Source: Heterostelium multicystogenum (Eukaryota; Evosea; Eumycetozoa; Acytosteliales; Acytosteliaceae). From it: 64,000 bases of DNA. Below the pieces are notes generated by a model. It made no database searches, was not told the origin of the DNA, and worked only from the letters and a program-made list of their open reading frames with translations. The translations under genes and the position numbers were made by a program. This document shows positions 52,026 to 64,000 of this stretch, piece by piece; position 1 is the first letter of the stretch, and the number at the start of each line of letters is the position of its first letter. The stretch covers positions 1-64,000 of the forward strand of contig RCNN01000024.1 of NCBI GenBank assembly GCA_003667245.1, written 5' to 3'.

Positions 52026-53322
52026 ATGCACGGTGTTCTTAAAGTAAAGACAACCGAGGAAAAAGCAAGGGAGTTGAAAGCAAAGGAAAAGCTTAAGATT
52101 GAGGAATACAGAAATCTGGTGAATGCATATACTGAACATGTAAGTTGACTTACTCCAACACTGTCACGTCCTAGAAGTTTGATACTTGAAGTTGATGGTT
52201 GATTCTATTCGATTAAATTATTAATATTAGATATATATTATAGAGAAAATTAAATGAATTCAATGATAATAGCTTGGTTGTAACTAAGAAGGTATTGGAG
52301 ATCAATCCTGAATACTATACTGTATGGAACTATCGTAGAGATGCCTTCAATCACTTTGCAACTGTGAAAGATAACGAAACAATGCAATCACTCTATGCTG
52401 CGGAAATGAAATTCATTGAGGAGTGCATTCAGAGATACACCAAAAGCTACTGGGTATGGTATCACCGAAAGTGGATTTCACAAAGAATCGATAAATGCGA
52501 CTGGGAGCGTGAGTTGAAGTTGTGCTCCAAGCTATTAGATTTAGATTTAAGAAATTGTAGGTCTGCAACTTGTTTGTCTAAAGTTGATTATTTCATTGAT
52601 TTTATTAACAGTGATTGATTATTGTATCCTGATCATGACCAGTCCATTGCTGGGGATACCGTAGATTTGTTGGTGAAAGATCCAATCTACCGCTGAAGAA
52701 GGAATTTGATTATACTACAGTAAAGATTGAACAAAACTTTTCAAACTATTCAGCTTGGCATCAGAGATCTGCCTTGTTGCCCAAGATGTACCCAGATCCC
52801 AGTGAGTTGTTCGAAGGTTTGGTTCAAGAGTTTGAATTGGTCAGAAATGCCGCATTCACTGAGCCAAAGGACCAGAGCACTTGGATCTATCACAAATGGC
52901 TTGTTGGTACTATAAAGACGTAAGCATCTAGTGATATTACAAGACGGTATATGAGGGTAAATAGCTAACTAACAAACTACGTCGTTTTTAAAGTATACCA
53001 AATTGTAACTATAAAGAAGTATTGGAGGGTGAAATCGTAGCCATCAATGAATTGTTAGAGATTGAACCTGACTGTAAATGTAAGTAGCAATTTCAAAATA
53101 TAGTAGGGATGACCATTATTCTAAATATATTAATCAACGTTTATTTATTACCTTTATCAACTATTAACAGGGCCTATATATACATTGTTGACACTAAAGA
53201 TGGAATTAGGGAACAGCAGCAATGGGGAACTACTGTCATTGTTGAGTAGTTTAAAAAAGATAGATAGCGATCACCTCAAATATTATGAATCATTAGAAGC
53301 TCAAATATTAAAAACTAACTAA
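52026..53322 (+). CDS. rabggta: Rab geranylgeranyltransferase alpha subunit
   Basis: Alpha subunit of GGTase II, which with the beta subunit and REP adds geranylgeranyl groups to Rab GTPases. It begins MHGVLKVKTTEEKARELKAK, almost the same as the animal protein. Exons 52026-52139, 52244-52556, 52643-52919, 52994-53079 and 53171-53322 splice in frame without any break. Prenyltransferase alpha repeats are evident: NPEYYTVWNYRR, YTKSYWVWYHRKWI, NFHCWGYRRFV (restored across intron 2), NFSNYSAWHQRS and DQSTWIYHKWLVG. The C-terminal part is short; the Ig-like and leucine-rich domains of the mammalian enzyme are absent, as in fungi. Confidence 0.93.
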
Positions 53323-53476
53323 TAGGATCCTATTCCATCAACTCAGATAATACAATCACTAATAGTACAATTAGACTATTCATTACTTTAAACAATATTA
53401 CTTTGTTTTTTAATTTTTAATCATATATATATATATATGTATGGTACAAATCTAGTATTTGGTTGATGTTACATGT

Positions 53477-56092
53477 TTAAATGGAGGAGGTTGCCAATGC
53501 CAAGAAAGTGTCGTATTTGTCGGCAAGTGATACAGCAGTGAGCTGTGACTTTACCCATTTTGATGCCTTGGCAACGATTTGTTGCCATTGAGTCTTTTGA
53601 GATGAGAATGATTTGTTGAATGTGGCAATAACACACAATGTGGTCCAACAATCATCGGAAACTGCGCTCAAAGTGTCTGGCTTTGATGGTACTTTGAAAG
53701 TCACTGTATTCCAACTACCGTTGGCCTTTTGTGAACTAATCAAATCCATCATCAAATCACCACTGGAGGAAGATGACTTCTTACTAGGGGCAATAGATGG
53801 AGAAGCAGAATAAGAATATGATGATGGTGAAGAAATTGGAGCTGCAGCAGCTGGTGGTGCTGCTGAGGATTGTCTTGATTTAGATCTAAGGAATGAAAAT
53901 GGTGAAGATATTGGTGACGATTTTTCTTTCACTGCGCTCTTACACTCGTATTCTCCATATTCTACTTGGATCTCTTTCTCACAAAAGTCGACATCTACGC
54001 ACTTGGATAATTCACCCAAAGATGCAATGTTCTGAGTGATACAATCCAATTGAGAATCATCCTCTTCTTCTGCTTCATATAGGCAATCATCAATCTGGTA
54101 TGATATGTTTCTCATAGTTGGTGCACAGACTGGGGCACTCAAAAAGTTCATTGTTGGTGTGGCATATGATGTTAGAGTTGGTTGTGGTGGAGCTACAACT
54201 TCGACAGTTTGCATGGTTTCTTCAGTTGGTTGGTCAGACTCGGAAACAACCACAAAAGATGTGTGATTGGAAACCAATTGGTATTTCTTACCAAGCTTGA
54301 CAATGGCATCCTTGTTGGCATCCTTCTTCTTCTTTTCCTCTTCTTCGAGATCCTTGATGATCATGTTGGCAGTAAGAGTATGGATTGAATTGGATTGTGA
54401 TTGAGCTTTGCTGAAATCAACTGGGATTTCATAACGAAGAGTTTGTCCGGTTGGACCATCGGCTGTGATGACAAAGGTCTTGGTGGTCAAGTTTTCTGGA
54501 ACATTTTCCAAAAGACCATAGAGGAAGAATCTCTCATGATTGAAGATTGGTCTGACTAATTTTGGTGCTTGGACAACAGGAAGTCCATCCCAATCTACTT
54601 GAATATTGGCAATGATTGGCTCCATGGCGATACTCATCAGCTTCATAACCTGAGTCTCCATCATAGAATTGTCGTCAATGAACTCAAAGTAACCTCTGCA
54701 AGCCTTTGACAAACCTTCGACCAACAGCTTGTCAACACCACTTCCAATACCGAGTGTGAAGATTCTTGTAGTTCCAGCCTCTTTGGCGACGTAGTCAACC
54801 AATTCATCTCTTTGTGATACCTCACCATCAGTCACTAGATTTTAATCTTTCAATTAATATAACTATTATTGGATATGTATATATGATTCATATACTTACA
54901 AATAAATACTTGTCTTGGATATTTAGGGTCAACTGGCTGGTTGATGATTGCTTGAATTGGTGGTAACAATTCAGTTCCACCCAAATCAGCATCGATTTTC
55001 TTGATATAAGTACTAGCTTGCTCTAGAGTTTCGTCATTGTATAATCTTGATTCAGGGAATTGTGATGAGAAATGTTGAACCAAAGAGCCAGATATTGAAT
55101 TTAGATTTCTCTGTCAATGATCTCATCAAAATTTCAAGACAACGCTTGGCTTTTGCGATGGTTCCACCAGACATTGATCCTGAACAATCGATCAAGAAAA
55201 TAAATTCTGAACATTGATCAACTTCATCAGTTGCGACTTGTAGTGTTGGATAAAAGTTGAGTCCCAAAGCATAGGTGTTGTCAGCTGATTTTTCAATAAA
55301 ATATGCTGGACGCTCGTTGGTTGTTGGTTTGATGACACCAATAATATTGTTTATAACACCATCAGAGGTTGAAAGATTGATAGAAGCACTCTTTCCATCG
55401 ATCTTGATGTCAGCTTTGTAGTGGTCCAATTCAACAGATTGAATTGGAATGGAGAGATCTATTTTCAAGTTGAGGTTCAAATTAAATTTGTATTTGGGGA
55501 ACATATAACGGTGGAGACCAAAGTGAAGATTCTCAAGGTGAGTACCAATCTCTGAAACCATTGTGAGTGAAATTGTGACTTCTTTAGTTGGTGGAAGGTT
55601 ACCAATCATTGTGGAGAAGGTACCATTTGATTTCTTCTCAACCAAGAATGCTTGGTTACCACTAGCAACTGCGTCATTGTATTTGTTGGCAGCAGCTTCC
55701 TTTTCCTTGATCTTGGCAGAGAGAACCTTGTCATCGTAGGTCACCACAAACTTGCTGATGGCAGAACCTGGAGCAAGTGGCATCTGATATCTGGCTTCTA
55801 CTGGGGAGGTTGAATTGTTCTTGTATTTTTGAGTGAATACTGTGGTGACTGTAGAGTCAGAAACGACAGCATCGACTTGGAAATCTGTCAAAGCAAATGT
55901 GGTACCAGACTGATTAATCTTTGGCTCAAGACCAACAAAAGGTGGAATCATGGAAGTTTCTAATCTTTCGAAAAACAATGAGTAGCTTGGAGCCAAGTTA
56001 ACTTTTGATTGTAAAGAGTTGGCAATCTCATCTTTATTATCAACCAATACACCATTCTTATTGAATCCTAAAACTGATTTAATAAACTGCAT
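53477..56092 (-). CDS. VIT and von Willebrand factor A domain protein
   Basis: Cytosolic-looking VIT/vWA protein. The N-terminal VIT domain is at about residues 50-180 (FTQKYKNNSTSPVEARYQMP; MIGNLPPTKEVTISL). The vWA domain carries a full MIDAS: DCSGSMSG, then DADLGGTEL and LTDGEV, so metal-dependent ligand binding is likely. Exon 1 runs 56092-54900 with a one-base break near 55080; the intron is 54899-54835; exon 2 runs 54834-53477. Further C-terminal are a Lys-rich helix (EEEEKKKKDANK), Ala/Ser/Pro-rich low complexity, and a final helical domain (WTTLCVIATFNKSF; WVKSQLTAVSLADKYDTFLA) as in animal PARP4/ITIH-related VIT proteins and in dictyostelid homologues. No signal peptide. Specific role unknown. 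Confidence 0.87.
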
Positions 56093-56753
56093 TTTTTCCT
56101 AATATATTGTGGAATAAAAAAACTAAATTACAAATAATAATAATAATAATTTACAAAGTTATAAAAAGTTATATAAAATTTTGAGAGTAGATTGAAATTT
56201 AAAGATTTTATCGATTAATGATTTGATCAACTGACTGATCTTTCAACTGATTTATACTTTGTTTTAGCACCCTTTCTAAAATCAAAACAATTTAAAAAAA
56301 GTCTTGATCCAAAAAAAAATTTCAACGAAAAAAGAAGAGGGTAGTGATTTGCACAACCCTGAGAAAAACAAAAGATACTTTATTACTTTTAGACATTTTA
56401 ATTAAAAGATATATTATATTTATTTATATTTATTATCGATATTAATTATAATTTATTCCAAAAAATGTCTTTCTTCATTTCTCCTTGTATTTAGTCTTCA
56501 TTGACATCATCACATAACTTTCATGTAAAATGGTCATTTGTCTTCTTCTTAGTGAGCGTGAGATATTAGTTGGTTGTCACAAAATTAAACCAATATGTTT
56601 TCATTACTGAGATAGCTCTTTTAACTGTGTCATGTGATTAGTCTCCTTCAATGGTCTTTGTTTTCTACTTTTTGACAAAAACTAGTTTGTCCAAAACAGA
56701 ATCTAAGTATCTAATATCTTTTAGTTGTCAAACTTATTGATCAATAATTTCCA
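56093..56753. other. Intergenic region
   Basis: The VIT/vWA gene's promoter and the ankyrin C 3' flank; both genes are on the minus strand. AT-rich with A runs near 56290-56330. No other element seen. Confidence 0.5.
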
Positions 56754-58197
56754 CTAAGGGTAAAATTTTTTTAAGATGGATAGGGATTTCTCGCTTCCAG
56801 AAGTTTCTGCTAGTTGAATGGCTGCCGTGATGTCGAATTTCTTTGGATAATGTTGAAGTAACCATTCGATCGATTCATATGTATCCATCTTAATAGAGTG
56901 ATCAAGTGCTTTCTCGGAACATCCAACTTTTTGATTCTCATAGATATAATCTAAAACATCAATGTAACCGTTGGCTGCAGCACCATCCATTGCTATCTGT
57001 GTAGAACTTACGTTGGTGTTCTCCAAAAGATATTTGATAATATCTAATCTACCATACCATGCCGCAATGTCGACGGCATCGTGTGTACAACCCTCAGTAC
57101 GATTCTCGTTGAGCCAGCGGACCATTTCGAGAGTAGGAGCACTATTCATTGCTCTCTCGGTGCAACCTTCAGTTCGATTCTTATGCAACCATTGAACAAT
57201 ATCAAGATGATTGGCATGTGCCGCATAGATCATGGCTTGTGAGGTGCATCCTTCAGTACGATTCTTGTGCAACCACTCCACCAATTCTAAGCTGCAACTG
57301 GCGGCATTATCCATAGCTGCTGCCGTACAGCCGCCAGTGATATTCTCATGAAGCCATTTGACCACCTCTAATTTGCCATTCAAACATGCTATATCTATTA
57401 ATTGACTATTAACATTGTAGGAGGCACCAATTTCAAAGAGATATTTCAAAACTTCTAAATTTCCACTGAATACTGCATTGATCACTATGCGGTCTTTTTT
57501 GTCGTTGGGACGTTTGTTAAACAACCATTTTACCATATCCAATCCTCCAAAGTAGCAAGCATTTTCCAAAGCACTATAGTGATAGGTTCTATCATCTCTT
57601 GGACCAACATAATTCTTGTGACCTTCCCGCTCTTCTAAGAACTGTAGCACCTCTAAATTGTTTCCTTCAGGAGAGGTAATGAACGCATTATAATAATCCC
57701 AATCCTGGTAATAAGGATACTGGTCCAAATATTTAATAATATGAAGCACTCCATGTTTTCCAGCCACATATAAGAAATCATAGCAATCAAATTGGAAGAT
57801 TCTATTTGGTCGGCAAAAGACCTCCATCAAATACTCTAAAATCCGGAGATTTCCAAATTCAATCGATGCCCTGACAGCATCTAACAACAATCCTCTCTTG
57901 TTTTTATTTCAGATCTAAATCTCCCAATGGGCTAACGGTCAGAATGTACTGCTTGAGCAAGTCCAGATAGTTGTACTCGACCATTATCTTTGGTGTGGAA
58001 ATGAGCTGCTCCCAATTATAAATTTGAACTCTCCTAAACAAGAAAAAGTATTTCGACGACATTTTCTTCTTTATTTCTTCATCCTCCATGAAATCGTGTA
58101 TCCAATGTATCTGATTGAACACCTCATTTCTTAATACAATATTTTTGACAACTACATGTAGAAATAAATTTTGATTAAATACTTTTTCAATCTCCAT
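56754..58197 (-). CDS. Ankyrin-repeat protein C ('NRTEG' family)
   Basis: Start MEIEKVFNQNLFLHVVVKNI at 58197 with the shared N-terminal module, including YNWEQLISTPKIMVEYNYLD. A one-base break near 57900 leads into the second frame, LLDAVRASIEFGNLRILEYL, to the stop at 56754. It contains about ten ankyrin-like repeats; the best read VKWLHENITGGCTAAAMDNA, VEWLHKNRTEGCTSQAMIYA, VQWLHKNRTEGCTERAMNSA and VRWLNENRTEGCTHDAVDIA. The sequence ends in a shorter diverged repeat (SILKKFYP). No introns or signal sequences. One repeat has lost its middle ('SAPTLEMVRWL'), so it is about ten residues short. Confidence 0.84.
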
Positions 58198-58964
58198 CTT
58201 CTTTAATATATTATTCTATCTAATTTATAGGTTGTGTTTATTAGTTACAAGGAATACTACTTGTCCCATTGAAATGATGTATTTATTATGTATAATTTGA
58301 AAATTATATAGTAAAGCTGGACCAACGAAAAATTAATTAGAATCCAGATATTTTCAAATGGAGTGACTTTATCTTCGAAAATTCCCTTTTATAGACATCA
58401 ATATGGCGTTTAAAAAATGCTCACCATTCGTTTTGAAATCATGGCCAAGATGTCTTTCTATATTTAACATAACCCCAATGATAAATACTAAATTAAACAA
58501 TAACTCTACTCAAACTTTCATGATTACGGTTTAACCCACTCCCATCTAATCCAACAAATACTAATAGAATACTATTAGTCATAATAAAATATTATATATT
58601 TAATAATAAAACTTACCTCAAGAGTGTTTAATTTTATTGTATTAACTACATCATGATAATCAATTACAACTAAACACCCTTAAGTAGATAGTAGTGTCTC
58701 TTATCTAAATATTCAATCCCTCTAAAATTGAATATTTAAGAATTGTATGACTTACTTAGATTTAATAACCTCATGAAGTTATAAAACAATACAATTATAA
58801 CAAGACAACATAACATGATAATGGAAAACATTACAGTTTAATTAAGTGTTAAAGTCTTCAAAAAACCACACACACTATTCCATTTAATATATGATCATAA
58901 TTTAAAGAATCATTTATACATTCATTTATTCTTTCTTTCTTTCTTTCTATCTTTCTTTTTGAAA
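58198..58964. other. Divergent intergenic region between ankyrin C and D
   Basis: 767 bases, AT-rich. A TTTC repeat (TTCTTTCTTTCTTTC near 58930) precedes the plus-strand start. No gene or RNA recognised. Confidence 0.5.
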
Positions 58965-60230
58965 ATGGATATTAATCTATTAAGAAGTGTATTAAACAAT
59001 AAATATCTATCGAAATATATATTTACTGTGATTACACAGATAAATAAAACTCTATATTCCTATTCTAAAGTTGCTGCTAAAATATCGCTGTTTCAGGTGG
59101 TCGGAGCTAAGTGTAAATCCCAAGTTGTTGATAATCTTTAATATAATGATTACCTGTACAATCTTTTAATTGACAAAGAAGAACATGAAGTGCTTGAAAC
59201 CAAAGAGGTAGACAAAGATGGCCATTTAAAAGTCATAATAACGAATAGATACTTTGAAAGAATGTATTCTAAACTTTTAATACGCTCTTGCTGTTCTAGA
59301 AATGAAAGTTCATTCAAACTTATAATGGAACTGCTTCTTAATCGATATGTTTATATCTTAAGAAATGGAATTGGCAAAGGCCAGGTTATACAACCTATAT
59401 TGCTTGAGACACTTGTAAACTCAAAGACTCCATTGTTGAGCTATGTAGAGCAGCATAAGTCAGAACTTGGTATCGGCTCACAACATTATTTCTATGCTTG
59501 CTTGGGTGCTGTTGAAATTGGTGATCTTACGCTGTTACAAAATCTACTGCCCAAAGTAGACCCATGTTCAAGTCTCTACAACTATCATGAAATCCTAGAC
59601 CGAGCAATTACACATGGAACTATGGAAATCGTTGAATGGTTGGATAGTTACTTTATTCCTATTAATAGAAATCTAATATATTTAACGGTCAGACTTGCTT
59701 ACAACTGCGGAAATGTAAAGCTAATAGAATGGTTGATTGAGAAAGGATATGCAAGCTATGAGAATGATTTCAAATCCTATTGGAGAGTGCTTGATAGACC
59801 TGCAGAGAAAGGTCATCTTGAAATGATCAAATGGATCCACAATAGAGACCAAATCAACGACATAGTAGTTTGTACAACTATGGCGATGGATCTCGCAGCA
59901 GAAAATGGATATTTGGAGACTGTAAGATGGCTTCACGAGAATAGAACAGAAGGATGCAGTACATATGCTATGGACATGGCCGCCAAGCACAACCATACTG
60001 AGATCATTGAATTTATTCATACCAACCGAACAGAAGGGTGCACAAGCAAAGCCATGGACTTTGCCATTACAAATTCGAATTTGGAGCTAATAAAGTGGCT
60101 TCACACAAATCGAACGGAAGGTTGCACCCTATACGGATTGAGGCAAGCCCTAAATATAAGAAACAAGGAAAATCATTCAGTTTCTCTGTACATATCGCCC
60201 AGAATCATCTTTGTTACCAGAGTTACGTGA
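58965..60230 (+). CDS. Ankyrin-repeat protein D ('NRTEG' family)
   Basis: Begins MDINLLRSVLNNKYLSKYIF, a diverged copy of the shared N-terminal module. A frame break near 59140 leads to the second frame (YLYNLLIDKEEHEVLETKEV). Repeats are VEWLDSYFIPINRNLIYLTV, IEWLIEKGYASYEND, VRWLHENRTEGCSTYAMDMA, IEFIHTNRTEGCTSKAMDFA and IKWLHTNRTEGCTLYGLRQA. The end is uncertain: around 60150 the repeat stops and two frames continue for about 25 codons, so the C-terminus may be truncated by another indel. It lies head to tail with Rit1, with about 120 bases between. Confidence 0.78.
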
Positions 60231-60348
60231 GGCTCTGAGTAATTCTTAATTTTATCTCAATTTGGCATTTTCTCGAACTGATTGTGTGGGAACATACATA
60301 TCTTGAAACAATCATTGCACATTCAATACCATTTAAGAATTCTACTAT

Positions 60349-62055
60349 ATGTTTAACTTTAAAGAGAGAGAATTGAAGGAGAAAGAAGAAGAAGACTTTA
60401 GCTTATTGTCTATACATTCAATAAAGAGAATCGTTGACAGACAGGAGAACAGCTTGTTCAACCATCTTAAATCCATTGATGTAGATTCTAAATTCGTAAA
60501 TGAAATTGCATTGTATGTTTGAGCTATACAATAACAATAGTAATTGTAATAGGTATTAATATGATCAACAACCTCAAAGATGCTATCCAAAGTATCCACT
60601 GGTTGCAAATCTACGGTGTGGAGCTTGGTATTCGGGTAGTTTTAAACACAGTTGCTATTTCAGATCTACCGATGGACACTATGGAAACTGGAGATTCAGT
60701 CTGACACGATTGAATCTAAATATCATTGACCTGGTGCTCAAGCACGATGGTTGTTTAATTGTAGACTCGACAAAACGTGGAAAGAAATTCCCTGATTCGT
60801 TCTCAAGAACCATACCCATTTGGATCAACGTTATCAATCGTTGTCTTTTTAATCTAAAACAAGAACAACCTCAACATGATGATGACAACTACTGCAGCAA
60901 CAATCAATCATGGAATCAATTGTACACACCACAGTGGATCACAGAATCTGAAAGAGATCAAATGCTAAAGATGGTCGATAATTATTGTAAACTTTTGATG
61001 GAGCATTCTGATACACTGGATTTAATTGGCTATGCAAATAGACTTTGCAAACCATTAAGACCATTGTGGCTGTCAGTTGAAACCAAACCCATCTTATTTG
61101 AGTCTATTACCCAAGAGAGTAATGACGAACTCGACTTTCACCCTGTATACTTGTTATCGTGCTCGGATTTTAGAGATGAAAAGAGAGCTTTTAGAGCTTA
61201 TATACAAGGTGCAGGAGATGATGATGAGAACTGGTCGATGGGTCTGACTCCACAACTATTCTGGTCAAACTATCAAGCAATCATGTCTCAAGAAAACGAT
61301 GAACTACTGGAACTATACATTAAACAACTGGTAAAGAATGAAAAGCTAAAGAAAGAGTTAATCATAACAACAACAAACAGCAGTAATAGCAACGAATTAA
61401 TGGAAGAGAGCAACCCAAATGATTTTATAACAATTGAACATACAAATATAACTATATCATCATCAAAAGGTATGATACTATTATCACTCAACACAAGAGA
61501 GCCACATTGCTTATTAATCTCTTTTGTTAGATTTATCAAGCATATGGTCTAGATACGATATAATTATAAACTGTTCTCTTGTCTCCTATGTAATTGGCAA
61601 TGAAGACGATGACAAAGCTATCAAACCAAAGATAAATAATAACTATTTACATGTTGCGATGAAGGAAGGAAAATTAGCCAAGAATGATTTAGTTTCCAAT
61701 TTAAAACAATGTGAGCAATGGTTATTGTCAAGGATACAGGACAATGATAACAGTAACAGTAACAGTAACAACAATAACGATAATAACACCAAAACAGAGA
61801 ATTCTAATACATTCGATCAATGGATTACAAAATTGTGTTTGTATTCTAATAGTATTATTAGCCAAACATTTAAAAAAGTTGGCAGACAATTTAGGAAATT
61901 TCGAATTCTTCAACAAAACTAATCAATTAACAAAATCAGATATCACCAAACTATATTTATTCATTGAAAAGCATTGTCCCTCGTCACTACCACATAAATC
62001 AATTAGGAATGCAATTAATAACTATTTACTCTCTAATAACATTTCCTATAAATAA
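60349..62055 (+). CDS. rit1: Initiator tRNA 2'-O-ribosyl phosphate transferase (Rit1)
   Basis: Rit1 transfers ribosyl phosphate from PRPP to the 2'-O of A64 of initiator tRNA-Met, which keeps it out of elongation (known in yeast). Exon 1 (60349-60516) gives ELKEKEEEDFSLLSIHSIKR and IVDRQENSLFNHLKSI. The intron is 60517-60592. Exon 2 (from 60593) reads YPLVANLRCGAWYSGSFKHS, then CYFRSTDGHYGNWRFSLTRL, the Rit1 signature, followed by CLIVDSTKRGKKFPDSFSRT and IPIWINVINRCLF. Two breaks (near 61525 and 61890) lead to SSIWSRYDIIINCS and the C-terminal domain (YLHVAMKEGKLAKNDLVSNL), with a Ser/Asn insert, and the last segment FNKTNQLTKSDITKLYLFIE to TAA 62053-62055. Domain order and motifs fit Rit1 well; other candidate families do not share the STDGH motif. 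Confidence 0.85.
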
Positions 62056-62307
62056 AGTATTACTGCAAAAGTACCAATTTCCTAAAAAAAAAACCGAATA
62101 TCAACTTCAAACCCATCGTTTCATAATCTAAAAAAATCTCTTGACAAATATAGACATAAAAAACAGATTAAAATTCTTAAGATTCAATCTAAAAAATAAA
62201 AATAATTATAAAGACAATCCTGGATGGTCTAAATTACTTAAAACTATGAAGAGACTTATTCGAATATAAAAATATAGTATTTATTTATTTTAGAGAAATA
62301 TTTAGTA

Positions 62308-63858
62308 ATGATTAACGAGAATATACAAAATATCTTTGAAAATGATAAAAGATATTCTTTAATAAAATATATATTAAAAAATATTGTATTAAGAAATTAT
62401 ATATTCTTTCAAATTAAAGTGATACACAGACAGTTAAATGGAATAAATCCTGTTAACTGGGAAGGTGTAACCAGATCTCTAAGAAATTGTATATATTATG
62501 GATATAAAGACGAAACCTATCAATTTATTGTAAATAATGATATCAAATCAGTTTCCATCAAGGAATTGGAGGCCACTGTAGAATCCAATAATATTGATAT
62601 GTTTGATTTCATTTTGAGATCCAATATTATCAATATCATGGTGATGAACTTAAGCTCGCTGTAATGATGAAGAGTCTTACTCATGCCGATTATATTTTGT
62701 TAAATAGTAAATATACCTGTGGACTATTACTCTGGAATGGCTTTAGCTGCAAGGAAAGGATACCGAGATCTATTATTGTATTTTGTTCAAATGAGAAAAC
62801 AAATACTCAGGTCTCCTGGAATACATTGCTCACGATCCGAGGACTCTATAAATCCAATAGACCATGCTTCATTCTTTGGTGATGTCGAAATAGTTAAGAT
62901 GCTCATTGACAATGGTTTTACTATTACTGGAAATTCAATCGAAGAAACTGTAAAAGGAGGAAACTTACCACTGTTGAAATACTATCTCGAGTCATTGGAG
63001 AAACCCTGTACCAAAGATACATTTATGTTGGCAGCTAAGAATGGTCATATTCATATTATGGAATATCTTCTTAACAATAGAAATGATATCTCTTTCCATA
63101 ATACTATTGAAATGGCAGCACAAAATGGACAATTAGAGGCAATCAAATGGTGTCACTCGAGAATGAATGATATTCATGTTTCAAAGATGGCAATGTGGTA
63201 TGCAGCAATCAATAATCATCTCGATATCTTAAAATGGTTGCATGAGAATAGAAATGATGGAATTTGTATAACCACACTTGATGATGTATGCAGATATGGA
63301 CATTTAGAATGTGTCAAATGGCTACACCAAAATAGAACGGATCTTGTGATAATAGATGCAATGATCAATGCTGTGAAGAATGGTCATCTTGATATTGTCA
63401 AGTACCTACACTACAATTGTCATCAATTTAGTACTTCTAAACTATTTGTGGACTATGCTGCTAAGAATGGACATTTGGAAGTGGTACAATGGTTGTTAGC
63501 CAATCGAAGTGAAGGTTGTACTCAGAATGCGATGGATCTTGCTGCACAAAACGGTCATTTGGATATAATAAGATTCCTTCATAAAAACAGATCCGAAGGA
63601 TGTACTCAGAATGCGATGGATCTGGCAGCAATCAACGGACACTTTGACACAGTAAAATGGCTGCACGAGAATAGAACCGAAGGGTGTTCACCCACCATCA
63701 CTGTCAATGTTGCCAGGAAAGGACACTTGGAAATTCTCAAATTCCTCTTTGAAAATTACAGTGAAGTCCGGAAGAATTTATATGCAATCGATTACTCCAT
63801 CCACGAAGCAGAAAGAAATGGATACCAAGATATTGTTGACTACCTATTATCAACTTAA
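62308..63858 (+). CDS. Ankyrin-repeat protein E ('NRTEG' family)
   Basis: Starts MINENIQNIFENDKRYSLIK with the shared N-terminal module (ILKNIVLRNYIFFQIKVIHR), then NPVNWEGVTRSLRNCIYYGY. A frame break near 62650-62710 separates it from the main frame (VDYYSGMALAARKGYRDLLL). The C-terminal two thirds are clean ankyrin-type repeats of 33-35 residues: LKWLHENRNDGICITTLDDV, VKWLHQNRTDLVIIDAMINA, VQWLLANRSEGCTQNAMDLA, IRFLHKNRSEGCTQNAMDLA and VKWLHENRTEGCSPTITVNV. Two neighbouring repeats are nearly identical at DNA level, pointing to recent tandem duplication or gene conversion. Stop TAA 63856-63858. Confidence 0.85.
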
Positions 63859-64000
63859 ACTTTACAATAATAATAAATAATGTATAAATTATACCAGAAG
63901 AAGCAGGATAGTTTTTGATTATATAATTTTTATTCACAAGTTTTATTTTAAGTTTATTGGATGTTGGCAGAAGCGGTGGTAGTGAAAGATGGGACATCTG
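63859..64000. other. 3' flank at window end
   Basis: AT-rich 3' flank with nothing to annotate. Confidence 0.5.

Noticed and set aside
56754..63858. Ankyrin cluster as bacterial effector or giant-virus transfer
   Set aside because: The genes share the base composition of their surroundings and match an expanded dictyostelid family; no viral or bacterial marker gene is nearby.

Overview
The window looks like a stretch of nuclear chromosome from a dictyostelid social amoeba. The DNA is AT-rich, with short AT-rich GT...AG introns, poly-Asn and poly-Gln tracts, a cAMP-receptor-like GPCR, TIG/EGF surface proteins and a local family of ankyrin proteins built on a 'LHxNRTEGCT' repeat. The protein sequences are typical of Dictyostelia but the species cannot be fixed from the window; the ankyrin family reminds me of the Heterostelium/Cavenderia side of the group (memory, not a search).

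Layout. 1-7.7 kb: a disrupted TIG/EGF membrane protein, a PAP2-type lipid phosphatase and a decayed LRR/FNIP-like gene. 8.3-18.5 kb: CCDC22 (Commander/CCC trafficking complex), a lysosomal-enzyme GlcNAc-phosphotransferase (Stealth/GNPTAB type), a Gln/Asn-rich protein with a C-terminal Hsp20-like domain, and a mitochondrial two-domain rhodanese. 19.9-22 kb: a secreted repeat protein with amphipathic glycine-rich helices, unlike any family I recognise. 22-30.9 kb: an ankyrin protein, EF-1alpha, tryptophanyl-tRNA synthetase and a poly-Gln protein. 31-35.8 kb: a long gene-poor block with one possible hidden minus-strand gene. 35.8-49 kb: an AIG1-like GTPase, a family 8 polysaccharide lyase, ORC6, an LRR protein, a second ankyrin protein, a CrlA-C type GPCR and an O-methyltransferase. 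49-56 kb: a SAP-like protein, Mediator subunit MED7, Rab geranylgeranyltransferase alpha and a VIT/vWA protein. 56.7-64 kb: three more ankyrin genes and the initiator-tRNA ribosylphosphate transferase Rit1.

The genes are a mix of housekeeping functions (translation: EF-1alpha, TrpRS, Rit1; transcription: MED7; replication: ORC6; membrane traffic: CCDC22, RabGGTase alpha, GlcNAc-phosphotransferase) and fast-evolving amoeba families (ankyrin, LRR, TIG/EGF, the secreted repeat protein). They form no operon-like unit.

A caution for every entry: many genes, including ones that should be essential, are broken by single-base insertions or deletions, often in homopolymers. EF-1alpha, TrpRS, MED7, CCDC22 and Rit1 all show this. 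I read these mostly as sequence or assembly errors, so gene spans are given across the breaks and coordinates of internal joints are approximate. Intact single-frame or cleanly spliced genes (the PL8 lyase, RabGGTase alpha, the GPCR, the O-methyltransferase, the SAP-like protein) show that quality varies along the window.
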